Source of the DNA: Deltaproteobacteria bacterium
GTDB lineage: Bacteria > Myxococcota_A > Polyangia > Haliangiales > JADYYK01
Direction of reading: 5' to 3'
DNA length: 64,000 nucleotides
Assembly: GCA_020853705.1 (NCBI GenBank)
Contig: JADYYK010000008.1
Coordinates: forward strand, 24,393 to 88,392
A program made the translations under genes and the position numbers. The notes beneath the pieces were generated by a model. The model saw nothing but the letters and a program-made list of their open reading frames with translations. It did not search any database and was not told where the DNA came from. Below are positions 1 through 8,142 of the stretch, piece by piece. Numbering within the stretch: position 1 is the first letter of the stretch; the number at the start of each line of letters is the position of its first letter.

Positions 1-1146
1 CGCGTGCCCACCCATGTCACCAACGCGACCCCGGGGCGCGAGCCGACGCCCGCGCTGGCCTTCGTGGCCGCGCCCACGCCCGGCCCCATCGAGCGCGGCA
101 ACCTGGCCGACGAGGACGCCGCCTTCCTGCTCGCGCGCCTGCACCGCACCCGCTTCACCGGGCGCGTCACCCTGCGCCGCGGCGAGGGCGACCAGCGCCA
201 GGAGAAGACCGTCTTCCTCGACGACGGCCGCCCCGTCTTCGCGGTCTCCAGCACCCAGCATGACCGCATGGGCGAGCTCCTGCTGCGCGAGGGCAAGATC
301 ACGCGCGCCCAGCTCGATCGTGCCCAGGCCCTGGTGCTCGAGACCGGCCGCCGCATGGGCGAGATCCTGGTCGACATGGGCTTCCTCAAGGCGCGCGAGC
401 TGTTCCCCGCGGTGCGCCGCCACATCGAGGACATCGTGTACTCGCTGTTCGCCTGGTCCGACGGCGAGTTCGCCCTGATGGCCTCGGCCGCCGTCCCCGG
501 CGAGCGCATCCGGCTGTCGATCCACCCGGCGGCGCTGGTGCTCGAGGGTGTGCGCCGCAAGGTCGGCAAGCGCGGCCTGGCCACCCGCGTCGGCGGCGCC
601 ACCGCCATCATCGAGCCGCGCCACGGCGAGGGCGGCGGCGCGGTGGTCGACGCCGACCTGTCAGCCGAGGAGCGGCGCGCCTACGACCTGTGCGATGGCA
701 GCCGCACCCTGGGCGAGGTCGCGGCCAAGAGCGGCCTCGGCGAGATCGCGCTGGCCCAGCTGGCCTACGCCCTGATCGCGCTCGGCGCCGCGCGCAGCAA
801 GCACTCCGGCACCATGGAGCCCGAGCCGTCCGCCGCTGGCCTCGGCGCCACCCGTGAGAGCGAGCTCGCCATCGATCGTGAGCGCGTGCGCGCCAAGTAC
901 GCCCACGTGCTCGAGGCCGACTACTTCACCGTGCTGGGGGTGCGCCAGGACGCCACCGCCTTCGAGGTGCGCCGCGCCTACGAGGCCGCGCGTCGCGACT
1001 ACGGCCGCGACGGCCTGGCCCCCGAGCTGGTGCACGAGCTCGGCGGCAAGCTCGACGACATCGCCCTGGTCGTCGAGGAGGCCTACCGCGTCCTGCGCGA
1101 CGACCAGATGCGCAGCTCGTACCTCGATCACCTGCTGCCGCTCTGA
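1..1146 (+). CDS. DUF4388-like / J-like domain protein (5' end possibly cut)
   Basis: The reading frame is open to the left window edge; the first visible start is a GTG at 4, but the true start may lie outside. Residues about 30-180 (counted from that GTG) resemble the DUF4388/PatA-N type module common in myxobacteria: a TGRVTL strand, a DDGRPVFA turn, then GELLLREGKIT and GEILVDMGFL helices like the GspE/PilB N-terminal domain. The last 75 residues (from DYFTVLGV to YLDHLLPL) read as a DnaJ-type J fold, but the HPD tripeptide needed to stimulate Hsp70 is absent; the equivalent stretch reads RRDYGRDG. It is therefore more likely a scaffold or signalling protein than a working co-chaperone. 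Fold assignment is inference from pattern. Confidence 0.7.
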   Translation, partial: RVPTHVTNATPGREPTPALAFVAAPTPGPIERGNLADEDAAFLLARLHRTRFTGRVTLRRGEGDQRQEKTVFLDDGRPVFAVSSTQHDRMGELLLREGKITRAQLDRAQALVLETGRRMGEILVDMGFLKARELFPAVRRHIEDIVYSLFAWSDGEFALMASAAVPGERIRLSIHPAALVLEGVRRKVGKRGLATRVGGATAIIEPRHGEGGGAVVDADLSAEERRAYDLCDGSRTLGEVAAKSGLGEIALAQLAYALIALGAARSKHSGTMEPEPSAAGLGATRESELAIDRERVRAKYAHVLEADYFTVLGVRQDATAFEVRRAYEAARRDYGRDGLAPELVHELGGKLDDIALVVEEAYRVLRDDQMRSSYLDHLLPL

Positions 1147-1206
1147 CCGCCCTCTACCCGACCCCCCGGTCACGGCACACGGCACCCCACCACACGCGGC
1201 CCCTGC

Positions 1207-1665
1207 CTACGGGATGAACGTCGAGCAGCTGCCCACCGCCGTGCAGTTGACCTGGATGGTGTTCTCCGGCCCCGACTTGCCGTCCTGCGCGATGGTCGGC
1301 ACCGAGGCGCAGCCGCAGCCCGGGTACTGACCGACGCAGGTGGTCTCGGCCGCGGTGAACTTGCTGCGCTCGCGCTTGTTGATGCCGATGGCCATGCGCG
1401 ACCCGCAGCAGTTGTACTGGTGGAACGCGACCTCGCAGTCGGCCGGCACGGTGCAGTCGCGCGCGAACTCGGGGAACTCCGGGTTGGGGGCCGCGCACAT
1501 CACCACCGCCGCCGCGGCGTCCACCCCGCCACCGCCCCCGTCACCACCGCCTCCGCCGCCATCGCCGCCACCACCGTCGTCATCCCCGCCACACCCCGCC
1601 GCCGCGCACGCCAGCGCCACCACGAGTCCACATGCCAGTGCCAGCCGACGGGTCCGCATCCACAT
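1207..1665 (-). CDS. Small Cys-containing lipoprotein with Gly/Asp linker
   Basis: 152 residues. A signal peptide with lipobox is clear (LACAAAGC, cleavage before Cys about 25), followed by an extreme Gly/Asp linker (residues 25-50) of the type that holds a domain away from the membrane in myxobacterial lipoproteins. The remaining ~100 residues contain six or more cysteines (MCAAP, RDCTVP, DCEVAF, NCCGSR, GCGCAS, NCTAVGSC), which suggests a disulfide-stabilised domain. No family recognised. It is divergent from the alpha/beta hydrolase gene on the other side of a ~36-nt gap; long forward frames through this region are GC-driven shadows. Confidence 0.7.
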   Translation of the reverse strand: MWMRTRRLALACGLVVALACAAAGCGGDDDGGGGDGGGGGGDGGGGGVDAAAAVVMCAAPNPEFPEFARDCTVPADCEVAFHQYNCCGSRMAIGINKRERSKFTAAETTCVGQYPGCGCASVPTIAQDGKSGPENTIQVNCTAVGSCSTFIP

Positions 1666-1701
1666 GTGCGCAGTCTACCGCGCTCCGCGCTACCATGGGC
1701 T

Positions 1702-2772
1702 GTGCGCGTGCGCGAGCTCGCCCGGCTGATGGCCGGTCTCGGCCCCTGGGCCGACGGCAGCCCCGGCCCCGCCACCATCCTGCGCGAGGTCCGCTTCCCG
1801 ACCAGCGCTGGCCTCGCGCCGGCCTGGCTGTACGCCCCGACCTCGGGCCCGCCGCGCCGCGCCTGGCTGCTGTCGCCCGGGCTGCACCACGAACAAGCCG
1901 GTGATCCGCGCATGGATCGCTTCGCCCGCGTGCTGGCCGGCGCGGGCGCGCTGGTGCTGTCGCCCAGCCTGCCCGATCTGACGCGGCTGCTCCTGCATCC
2001 GCGCGTCATCGACGACCTCGCCGCCGCCTTCGCCGCCCTGCTGGCGCAGCCCGAGCTGCCCGCCGGCTGCCGCCCCGCGGTGTTCAGCATCTCGGTCGGG
2101 TCGCTGGCCGCGCTGCGCCTGGCCGCCGACCCGCGGGTCTCGGCCGTGGTCACCTTCGGCGGCTATGCCTCGCCCGCCGGCCTGCTGCGCGCGGTCACCC
2201 GCCTGCACCACGAGACCGAGGAGCCCTTCGATCCGCTCAACGCCCCGCTGGCGCTGCTGGCGCTGGCCGAGCACCTGCCGCCGGCGCGCGAGCCCGCCGC
2301 GCTGACCGCGGCCTGGACCCGCTTCGTGCGGCTGAGCTGGCCGCGCCCGGCCATGAAGACCGGCGGCGCCCACCTCCCGTTCGCCCACGAGCTGGCCCCC
2401 AGCGTGCACGCCGCCGATCGTGAGCGCTTCCTGATGGGCTGCGGGGCTCTCCCGGGTGCGCGCGCCCTGGTCGACGACGTCCTCGCCCGCGGCGGCGCCG
2501 ACGCCCTCGATCCACGCCCGCACCTCGGCCGCATCGCCGGCGCCGTCCACCTCATGCACGGCCGCGCCGACCCCACCATCCCGTTCAGCGAGCTCGCCGC
2601 CCTCGACGCCGCGCTGCCCGCGCAGGTGCCGCGCCGCCTGTACGCCACCGGCCTGTACTCGCACACCGGCGCCACCGGCGCGCGCGAGCTCCTGCGCAAC
2701 CTGCCCGCGCTGGCCGGCGAGGCGCGCACCCTGCTCGGCCTGGCCTCCACGCTGGCGCAACTCGGCGGCTGA
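1702..2772 (+). CDS. Alpha/beta hydrolase family protein
   Basis: About 356 residues from the GTG at 1702; GTG 1708 and ATG 1729 are alternative starts, and no good ribosome site decides between them. The frame runs further upstream but would overlap the lipoprotein gene on the other strand, so the longer version is unlikely. Family signs: a nucleophile elbow SISVGS in the order strand-Ser-helix, an acidic turn in LMHGRADPTIPF, and a late His in LYSHTGAT, matching a Ser-Asp-His triad. The N-terminal half contains LLSPGLHHEQ, the usual oxyanion-side loop. No signal peptide, so probably cytoplasmic. Substrate unknown; it sits 16 nt before a crotonase gene, so a role in acyl or ester turnover is possible but not shown. 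Confidence 0.75.
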   Translation: MRVRELARLMAGLGPWADGSPGPATILREVRFPTSAGLAPAWLYAPTSGPPRRAWLLSPGLHHEQAGDPRMDRFARVLAGAGALVLSPSLPDLTRLLLHPRVIDDLAAAFAALLAQPELPAGCRPAVFSISVGSLAALRLAADPRVSAVVTFGGYASPAGLLRAVTRLHHETEEPFDPLNAPLALLALAEHLPPAREPAALTAAWTRFVRLSWPRPAMKTGGAHLPFAHELAPSVHAADRERFLMGCGALPGARALVDDVLARGGADALDPRPHLGRIAGAVHLMHGRADPTIPFSELAALDAALPAQVPRRLYATGLYSHTGATGARELLRNLPALAGEARTLLGLASTLAQLGG

Positions 2773-2788
2773 GTGCCATCATCGCGCC

Positions 2789-3637
2789 ATGCCCGATCTG
2801 CTCGTGGACATCGACGCCGCCGGCGGCTTCGCCACCCTGACGCTCAACCGCCCCGACAAGCTCAACGCCTACACCGGCGAGATGGGCGCCCTGCTGCACG
2901 GCAACCTGGCCGAACTCGAGCGCGACGACCGGGTGCGCGCCATCATCGTCACCGGCGCCGGGCGCGCCTTCTGCGCCGGCGCGGATCTCTCGGGCGGCGC
3001 TGGCACCTTCTCCAGTGATCGCAGCTTCGCCGCCGCCGCCTCGCCCGAGGCCAAGGCCCGCCCGTGGAACCTGGGCAAGCCCATCATCGCCGCCCTCAAC
3101 GGCCCCGCGGTGGGGATCGGCGCCACCCTGCCGCTGCAGTGGGACATCCGGCTGGCCTCCGACCGCGCCCGCCTCGGCTTCGTCTTCACCCGGCGCGGGA
3201 TCGCCCCCGAGATGCTCAGCACCTGGCTGCTGCCACGCATCGTCGGCTTCTCGCGCGCGATGGAGCTCCTGGTCACGGGCCGCATCATCAATGCCGACGA
3301 GATGCTGGCCGCGGGCCTGGTCAGCCGCATCGTGCCGCACGACGACCTCCTGCGCGTGGCGCAGGACACCGCGCGCGAGATCGCCCGCGACACCGCGCCA
3401 GCCTCGGTGGCCGCGGTCAAGCGGCTGCTGTGGCGCCAGCTGATGGACAGCGACCCGCGCATCGCGCTGTTCCGCGAGACCGAGGTCTTCAACTGGATCG
3501 GCAAGCAGCCCGACGCCGGTGAGGGCGTGCGCGCCTTCCTGGACAAGCGCGCCCCCGCCTGGACCATGACCGCGCGCGACGACGCGCCGCACACCTCCGA
3601 CCTGCCGGAGCTGCCGCCCGACCTCGGCGAGGGTTGA
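2789..3637 (+). CDS. Enoyl-CoA hydratase/isomerase (crotonase) family protein
   Basis: 282 residues from ATG 2789. Crotonase hallmarks are present: the N-terminal TLNRPDKLNAY, the first oxyanion-hole loop GRAFCAGADL, the second NGPAVGIGATLPL, and the GIAPEMLSTW segment whose Glu is at the usual catalytic position. The C-terminus is slightly long, with a Pro/Asp-rich tail. The family acts on acyl-CoA thioesters (hydration, isomerisation, or related chemistry); the exact reaction cannot be read from the sequence. The hydrolase gene just upstream is in the same direction and probably co-transcribed. The frame is open upstream into the previous gene, but MPDLLVDID is the natural family start. Confidence 0.85.
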   Translation: MPDLLVDIDAAGGFATLTLNRPDKLNAYTGEMGALLHGNLAELERDDRVRAIIVTGAGRAFCAGADLSGGAGTFSSDRSFAAAASPEAKARPWNLGKPIIAALNGPAVGIGATLPLQWDIRLASDRARLGFVFTRRGIAPEMLSTWLLPRIVGFSRAMELLVTGRIINADEMLAAGLVSRIVPHDDLLRVAQDTAREIARDTAPASVAAVKRLLWRQLMDSDPRIALFRETEVFNWIGKQPDAGEGVRAFLDKRAPAWTMTARDDAPHTSDLPELPPDLGEG

Positions 3638-3664
3638 CGCTCGGCCGGTAGCTCGCGCACCCGA

Positions 3665-3731
3665 GAACCGCGGTTCCAGTGGGGAATCGCGCCGGTTTTC
3701 GGGGCCTCGCCCCCCACTGAAACCTCGGTTC
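3665..3731. repeat. Imperfect inverted repeat, 20-bp arms
   Basis: Arms at 3665-3684 and 3712-3731 pair at 18 of 20 positions around a 27-nt loop (left arm ends CCAGTGGGG, right arm starts CCCCACTGAAACC). It lies in the 195-nt gap after the crotonase gene and before the EF-hand-like protein. It could act as a transcription terminator for the crotonase gene (no clear U-tract) or be a copy of a dispersed palindromic repeat. No second copy is seen in this window. Confidence 0.6.
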
Positions 3732-3832
3732 GCCCGAGCGATCTCGCGCCGCTGCGCGGGTTCGCGGGGCCTTCTGCATGTGCGCCCGGGTGGCATCCCT
3801 GCTGCATTTGCCCCGCAGCGGAGGGACCCATC

Positions 3833-5263
3833 ATGAAAGCCCTGCGCCTGCTCGCGCTGTCGTCGCTCGCGCTGTCCGCGTGCTCGAACTCGAACGAACC
3901 GTTCTCGCCGTCGGATCCGCGGCAGTTCAGCGTCGAGATGTACGACACCACGCAGACCGCCAAGATCGCCAACCTCGACGCCCGCGCCTATGTCATGGGC
4001 CACGCGCTCGGCGTGTACGCCTTCGGCAAGACGCTGCCGAAATACGCCGGCAGCAAGGGCTACGTGCAGAAGCCTGGCTACAGCGCCGAGCTCGCCCGCG
4101 TGCAGTACGACTGGGATCTGGTGATGGCGGCGCGCGCCGGCGGCACCGACGGGCGCGGCGCGGGCTATGTCGACGACGTCTATCCGCCCGGCACCCGCAC
4201 CCCGACGCCCGATGACGTCGGCGGCCCCACCGGCGGCCAGGTCCCGACCGGCGGCGAGAACGGCACCTACAACCCAGGTGGCACCCCGACCACCCCGACC
4301 GGGACCTACAACCCGGGCGGCAGCAACCAGAACCCCGACGGCACCCCGACCGGGACCTACAACGGCACGCCCAACCAGAACCCCGACGGCACCCCCATCG
4401 GTGGCGAGCCCGGGACCACGGGCGGCGGCAACACGCCTACCGGCGGCGAAGAGCCCGGCACGCCTGACCGCTGGATCGACGGCGACTGCGAGACCTTCCT
4501 CGATCCCGCCGGCTGGGAGGCGCGTGACCTCATCGGCCGCGTCGACATCGAGAACATGATGGGCAGCGATCTCGCCGGCGCCAAGCACGAGCAGTACGTG
4601 GCCAAGTTCCAGCAGGGCCTGGCCGACGCGCTGAGCATCCGCGACGAGGGCGACGCCATCAAGTACAGCGAGGTCGACGCCACCAAGAAGCACGCGCGCG
4701 GCTATGGCCTGTGCGACTACTCGCCGCTGGTGCTCGACCTGGCCGGCGACGGCATCGAGGCCAGCGCGCTGGCCGACGGCGTGGCCTTCGATCTGCGCCA
4801 GGCCGGTCGCCCCGCCCAGGTGGCGTGGCCCCGGGGGGACGACGCGCTGCTGGTGCTCGACCGCGACGGCGACGGCCTCATCAGCAGCGGCGGCGAGCTG
4901 TTCGGGTCGAGCTTCAAGGCCACCGGCGCCCGCTACAGCGACGGCTTCGCGGCCCTGGCCGAGCTCGACCGCAGCAGCGCGGGCGGCAACGGCGACGGCC
5001 AGATCGACGTGCGCGACGCCGCCTATGTGTCGCTGCGCCTGTGGCGCGACGGCAACCGCGACGGCGTCAGCCAGCCCGGCGAGCTCAGCCCGCTGCTGTT
5101 CAGCGGCGTCGAGTCGATCAGCCTCGGCCATGTCGAGAGCAGCGCGACCGATCGCTTCGGCAATGGCCTGCGCCAGCACGGCCGCTTCGTGCGCATCGCC
5201 GCCGACGGCACCCGCAGCGAGCACAGCGTGGTGGACGTCTGGTTCAAGACCCGCGCCTTGTAG
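3833..5263 (+). CDS. Secreted lipoprotein with EF-hand/RTX-like calcium-binding C-terminus
   Basis: 476 residues. The start ATG 3833 follows GGAGGGACCC. An N-terminal lipoprotein signal (LALSACSN) is followed by a unique region, then residues ~125-215 of Gly/Thr/Pro/Asn low-complexity repeats built on GTYNPGG and NQNPDGTP. The last ~180 residues hold DLAGDGIE, DRDGDGLISSGGELFG, GNGDGQIDVRDA and RDGNRDGVSQPGEL, which read as EF-hand-like D-x-D-G-D-G calcium loops of the kind found next to RTX/FrpC-type proteins. It is therefore probably a surface or extracellular calcium-binding protein. Function beyond that is unknown. Neighbours give no clue; the next gene converges. Confidence 0.75.
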   Translation: MKALRLLALSSLALSACSNSNEPFSPSDPRQFSVEMYDTTQTAKIANLDARAYVMGHALGVYAFGKTLPKYAGSKGYVQKPGYSAELARVQYDWDLVMAARAGGTDGRGAGYVDDVYPPGTRTPTPDDVGGPTGGQVPTGGENGTYNPGGTPTTPTGTYNPGGSNQNPDGTPTGTYNGTPNQNPDGTPIGGEPGTTGGGNTPTGGEEPGTPDRWIDGDCETFLDPAGWEARDLIGRVDIENMMGSDLAGAKHEQYVAKFQQGLADALSIRDEGDAIKYSEVDATKKHARGYGLCDYSPLVLDLAGDGIEASALADGVAFDLRQAGRPAQVAWPRGDDALLVLDRDGDGLISSGGELFGSSFKATGARYSDGFAALAELDRSSAGGNGDGQIDVRDAAYVSLRLWRDGNRDGVSQPGELSPLLFSGVESISLGHVESSATDRFGNGLRQHGRFVRIAADGTRSEHSVVDVWFKTRAL

Positions 5264-5276
5264 GGGCCGCCGGTCT

Positions 5277-5714
5277 CTAGTCCGGCATGCCCACGAACGA
5301 CATCCCCAGCGCCGAGCCCGCCGCCGTACCCGAACGCCACACCGCCTGAGAGGTCAGCCTGATCTCGTCACCCGCCGCGGCGTCGCCGCTGACGCGCACC
5401 ACCGCCAGCTCGCCACGCTCGAGCGCGGGTGCCGGCGTCACCACCAGGCCGCCACCGCTCAGGTTGGTGATGGTCACCGGCTGCTCGCTGCCGCCGACCT
5501 CCATCACCGCCGGGATGGCGACGTCGTTGCGCGCGAAGCTGCGGCGCTCGCGCCCGCGGGCGCTGCTGACACCGCCGACGGCCTCGAGGTCGCGGTGGCC
5601 GAGGGCGCGTTCGTTGACCGAGAGGCGACTGAGCTCCACCCGGTCGAGCGACTCACCCAGGTCTCGCCTCAGCTTGAGGCGCCTGTACTCGCAGATCATG
5701 TGGAGCATGGTCAT
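5277..5714 (-). CDS. PilZ domain protein
   Basis: About 145 residues from ATG 5714; an in-frame ATG at 5756 would add 14 residues, but the DNA between them is unusually AT-rich (ATTGCTATTCATACT), more like a promoter or leader than code. The PilZ signature is visible: RRSFAR (the RxxxR cyclic-di-GMP-contact motif) and TNLSGGGL (the D/NxSxxG motif). The N-terminal ~50 residues are a charged helical extension. Predicted cytoplasmic cyclic-di-GMP responsive adaptor, a frequent type in gliding myxobacteria; its partner is not apparent from neighbours. Confidence 0.8.
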   Translation of the reverse strand: MTMLHMICEYRRLKLRRDLGESLDRVELSRLSVNERALGHRDLEAVGGVSSARGRERRSFARNDVAIPAVMEVGGSEQPVTITNLSGGGLVVTPAPALERGELAVVRVSGDAAAGDEIRLTSQAVWRSGTAAGSALGMSFVGMPD

Positions 5715-5875
5715 TGTCCAAGTATGAATAGCAATCGCCCGGCCAGCTGGTTCCATGTCGCAAACTGCCGATATTGCTGACGCGCAGGCGCGCCACGTCG
5801 ACAGTTGTGGACATCTTCAGGGGGCATGCGCCCCCGATTCCGGCTACCAGACCCGCCAGACCCAGGGGCTGGCTG

Positions 5876-6676
5876 TCAGCGACGACGCTGCGTCTTGCCG
5901 CGGGTGGCGATCACGGTGCAGGGCGGGTTCGGGTCGGCGATGCGCACATGAAAGTGATCATCGTGGGGTGGCGCACGGGTCGGCTCGTGGAAGACCGCCG
6001 CGGCGCGCTCGATGAGCTTGGTCGGCGCACCGATCTCGCGGGCATGGTCGAGCAGCAGCTTCTGCATGGTGCGCGCGACCAGGATGCGCTCGACGTTGCC
6101 GGCGCGATCCTCGAGCAGCGCACGCACCAGCTTCCAGTTGCGCGCGGTGTCGAAGCGGCGCGGCGGCATGTCGTTGCCCAGGTTGTCGCGCGCGGCGCCG
6201 CGCCCCTCGGCGTCGAACACCAGCATCGCGCGCGGCTCGGGCGCCGGGCTGCCCGCGCCATCGAGCATGTAGAACAGGATGTCGGCGTCGACCCCGCGCC
6301 GGTGCGACTTGTGCCACGCGCTGGCGCCGCCGCCGCGCGGCGAGATGTCGGCCACACGCAGCGGCACGTCGCTGTCCTCGGCCAGGCGCTCGGCGACCCG
6401 CTTGATGAGGCCGACCAGCTGCGGTGTGCCCCACGACAGCCCGCGCTTGTCCCAGGTGGTCGGGATCTGGAAGCCGGTGCCGCTGGCGGGCAGGCGCACC
6501 CCGCGTGGCAGATCGGCGCAGCTGCGCCGTGGACTTCGCGCCGCGACCTTGGCCTTGGCCTTGCCCTTCGCCTTCGCCGTGGCCCCGCCCCCGCCCCCGG
6601 TGGCCTTGCCCTGCGCCAGCCCCGACGCGCCCAGGCAGGCCGCCAGCACCAGCGCACACGTGACTCCGCGCCGCAT
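5876..6676 (-). CDS. mepA: Penicillin-insensitive murein endopeptidase (MepA, M74-like)
   Basis: 266 residues from ATG 6676; the frame is open 12 codons further up, but the Met at 6676 begins the signal peptide (MRRGVTCALVLAACLG). A Gly/Ala/Lys linker follows. MepA family features: GVRLPASGTGFQIP, WGTPQLV, then SHRRGVDADI giving the zinc ligands His and Asp spaced as HxxxxxxD, and HDDHFHVRI giving the last HxH. These match the LAS-type zinc site of MepA. The family cuts D-Ala-meso-DAP cross-links in peptidoglycan in the periplasm. It stands alone, divergent from the riboswitch-controlled transporter. Confidence 0.88.
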   Translation of the reverse strand: MRRGVTCALVLAACLGASGLAQGKATGGGGGATAKAKGKAKAKVAARSPRRSCADLPRGVRLPASGTGFQIPTTWDKRGLSWGTPQLVGLIKRVAERLAEDSDVPLRVADISPRGGGASAWHKSHRRGVDADILFYMLDGAGSPAPEPRAMLVFDAEGRGAARDNLGNDMPPRRFDTARNWKLVRALLEDRAGNVERILVARTMQKLLLDHAREIGAPTKLIERAAAVFHEPTRAPPHDDHFHVRIADPNPPCTVIATRGKTQRRR

Positions 6677-6740
6677 TCGATCACGGTAGGGGGATCTTGC
6701 GTCGCAGGGCAAGTTTCATGATGATGGGGGTCCAGACGAG

Positions 6741-6792
6741 GGCGGTGGAGTCCGCCGATACCCGCCACCTCGATGTGGCCGATGACTCCTAC
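6741..6792 (+). promoter_or_regulatory. Fluoride riboswitch aptamer (crcB motif)
   Basis: The sequence fits the fluoride aptamer: stem GGCGG (6741-6745)/CCGCC (6752-6756) closing the loop TGGAGT (6746-6751); an ATA linker (6758-6760); second stem GCCAC (6764-6768)/GTGGC (6775-6779); then the conserved tail CGATGACTCCTAC (6780-6792). The loop GGAGT (6747-6751) pairs perfectly with ACTCC (6785-6789), giving the defining pseudoknot. The gene directly downstream is a CLC-F type channel/transporter, a known target of this class. Assigned by eye from motif and pairing, without a covariance search. Confidence 0.88.
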
Positions 6793-6840
6793 GGTGACGC
6801 TTTGGCGCCGTAGGTCTCGTGCCTCCGGCGCCCGGAGGCA
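6788..6840 (+). promoter_or_regulatory. Riboswitch expression platform: two hairpins, RBS masked
   Basis: CCTACGG (6788-6794), which includes the 3' end of the aptamer, can pair with CCGTAGG (6808-6814), so ligand-bound aptamer and this hairpin exclude each other. Immediately after, TGCCTCCGG (6820-6828) pairs perfectly with CCGGAGGCA (6832-6840) over a 3-nt loop; the right arm contains the GGAGG ribosome site 5 nt before ATG 6844. This suggests control of translation start rather than termination, since no U-tract follows. Confidence 0.65.
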
Positions 6841-6843
6841 GGG

Positions 6844-8115
6844 ATGCAGCAGAGACTCCAGATCATGCGCGGACTGACCCTGCAGGTGGCGCTGGGCGCC
6901 CTGGTCGGGGTGCTGTGCGGGGCGGCCTCGGCGGCCTTCCTGTGGCTGCTCGACCAGGTCACCCTGCTGCGCGGTCAGCAGCCCTGGTTGCCCTGGACGC
7001 TGCCCGCCATCGGCGTCCTCATCGGTGTGGTCTACCTGCGCTGGGGCCGCACGGTGCAGCGCGGCACCGGCCTGGTCATCGACACCCTGCACGACGGCGG
7101 TCCGCCGCTGCCGCTGCGCATGGCGCCCATGGTGCTGGCGGGCACGCTGGCGACCCACCTCGGCGGCGGCAGCGCCGGGCGCGAGGGCACCGCGGTGCAG
7201 ATGGGCGCCAGCCTGGCCGACCAGCTGGCCCGCCTGCTCGGGATCAAGGTGCTGCGCCCGGTGCTGATCTCGGCCGGGGTCGCGGGCGGCTTCGGCTCGG
7301 TGTTCGGGACGCCGGTCGCGGGCGTCGTGTTCGCGCTCGAGCTGGCGGTCATCGGCCGCATGGAGGCGCGCGGCCTGCTGGCGCTGGTGGTCGCCGCGCT
7401 GGTGGGCGACCAGGTCACCCGTGCGCTGGGGATCGTGCACACGCCGTACCCCGCGGTGCTGGCGCCGGCGTTCACCCCGCTGCTGGTCGGCAAGCTGTGC
7501 GCGCTCGCGGTCGCCATCGCGCTGGCCGCGGTGATCTTCATCGAGCTGACCCACGCCATCAAGCGGGTGCTCGAGCGCCACCTGCGCCTGGCGCCGCTGC
7601 GCCTGCTGCTGGGCGGCGTCGCGGTCGTCCTGCTGTGGCGCGTGACCGGCGACGACTACCTCGGCCTCGGCGTGCCCACGATCGTGCGCGCGTTCCACGA
7701 CCCGTCGCTGCCGGCGTGGGCCTTCGCGGCCAAGCTGGGGCTGACCGCGCTGACCATCGGCTCCGGCTTCATCGGCGGCGAGGTCACGCCGCTGTTCTTC
7801 ATCGGCGCCACCCTGGGCGCGGCGGCGGCGCAGGTGCTCGGGCTGCCGTTGCCGCTGGCGGCGGCGCTGGGCATGGCGGCGCTGTTCGGCGCCGCGGCCA
7901 ACACCCCGCTGGCGCTGGCCATCATGGCGGTCGAGCTGTGCGGCGCCAGCCTGCTGCCCCACGTCGTGCTGGTCACCTGTGTGGCGTGGGCGCTGACCGG
8001 CGCGCGCGGGATCTACGCCGCGCAGCGCGTCGCCCACGACAAGCACGTCGCCCACGACAGGCCAGCGGCGCCCAGCGCCCCGCTGCGCAGCCTCGACGAG
8101 GTGCGCCGCGCCTGA
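6844..8115 (+). CDS. CLC-F type fluoride/proton antiporter (voltage-gated chloride channel family)
   Basis: 423 residues, about ten hydrophobic helices. Residues 108-121 contain GGSAGREGTAVQMG; GREGT in place of the usual GREGP and the later GGEVTPLFFIGATLG (near residue 311, in place of GGxFxP) are the variants seen in the CLC-F branch that exports fluoride. The gene lies 52 nt behind a well-formed fluoride riboswitch, which independently supports fluoride as the substrate. It would act in the inner membrane, lowering cytoplasmic fluoride. The Met at 6844 has a GGAGG ribosome site inside a hairpin. A few Ala/His/Asp-rich residues (VAHDKHVAHD) form the C-terminal tail. Confidence 0.9.
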   Translation: MQQRLQIMRGLTLQVALGALVGVLCGAASAAFLWLLDQVTLLRGQQPWLPWTLPAIGVLIGVVYLRWGRTVQRGTGLVIDTLHDGGPPLPLRMAPMVLAGTLATHLGGGSAGREGTAVQMGASLADQLARLLGIKVLRPVLISAGVAGGFGSVFGTPVAGVVFALELAVIGRMEARGLLALVVAALVGDQVTRALGIVHTPYPAVLAPAFTPLLVGKLCALAVAIALAAVIFIELTHAIKRVLERHLRLAPLRLLLGGVAVVLLWRVTGDDYLGLGVPTIVRAFHDPSLPAWAFAAKLGLTALTIGSGFIGGEVTPLFFIGATLGAAAAQVLGLPLPLAAALGMAALFGAAANTPLALAIMAVELCGASLLPHVVLVTCVAWALTGARGIYAAQRVAHDKHVAHDRPAAPSAPLRSLDEVRRA

Positions 8116-8142
8116 GCTATCCTGCCGGCAAGGAGGCACCAC

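Noticed and set aside
2585..5224. Very long minus-strand open frame (879 codons)
   Set aside because: It lies antisense to the crotonase and EF-hand-like genes, both of which have clear family motifs; it is a GC-bias shadow.
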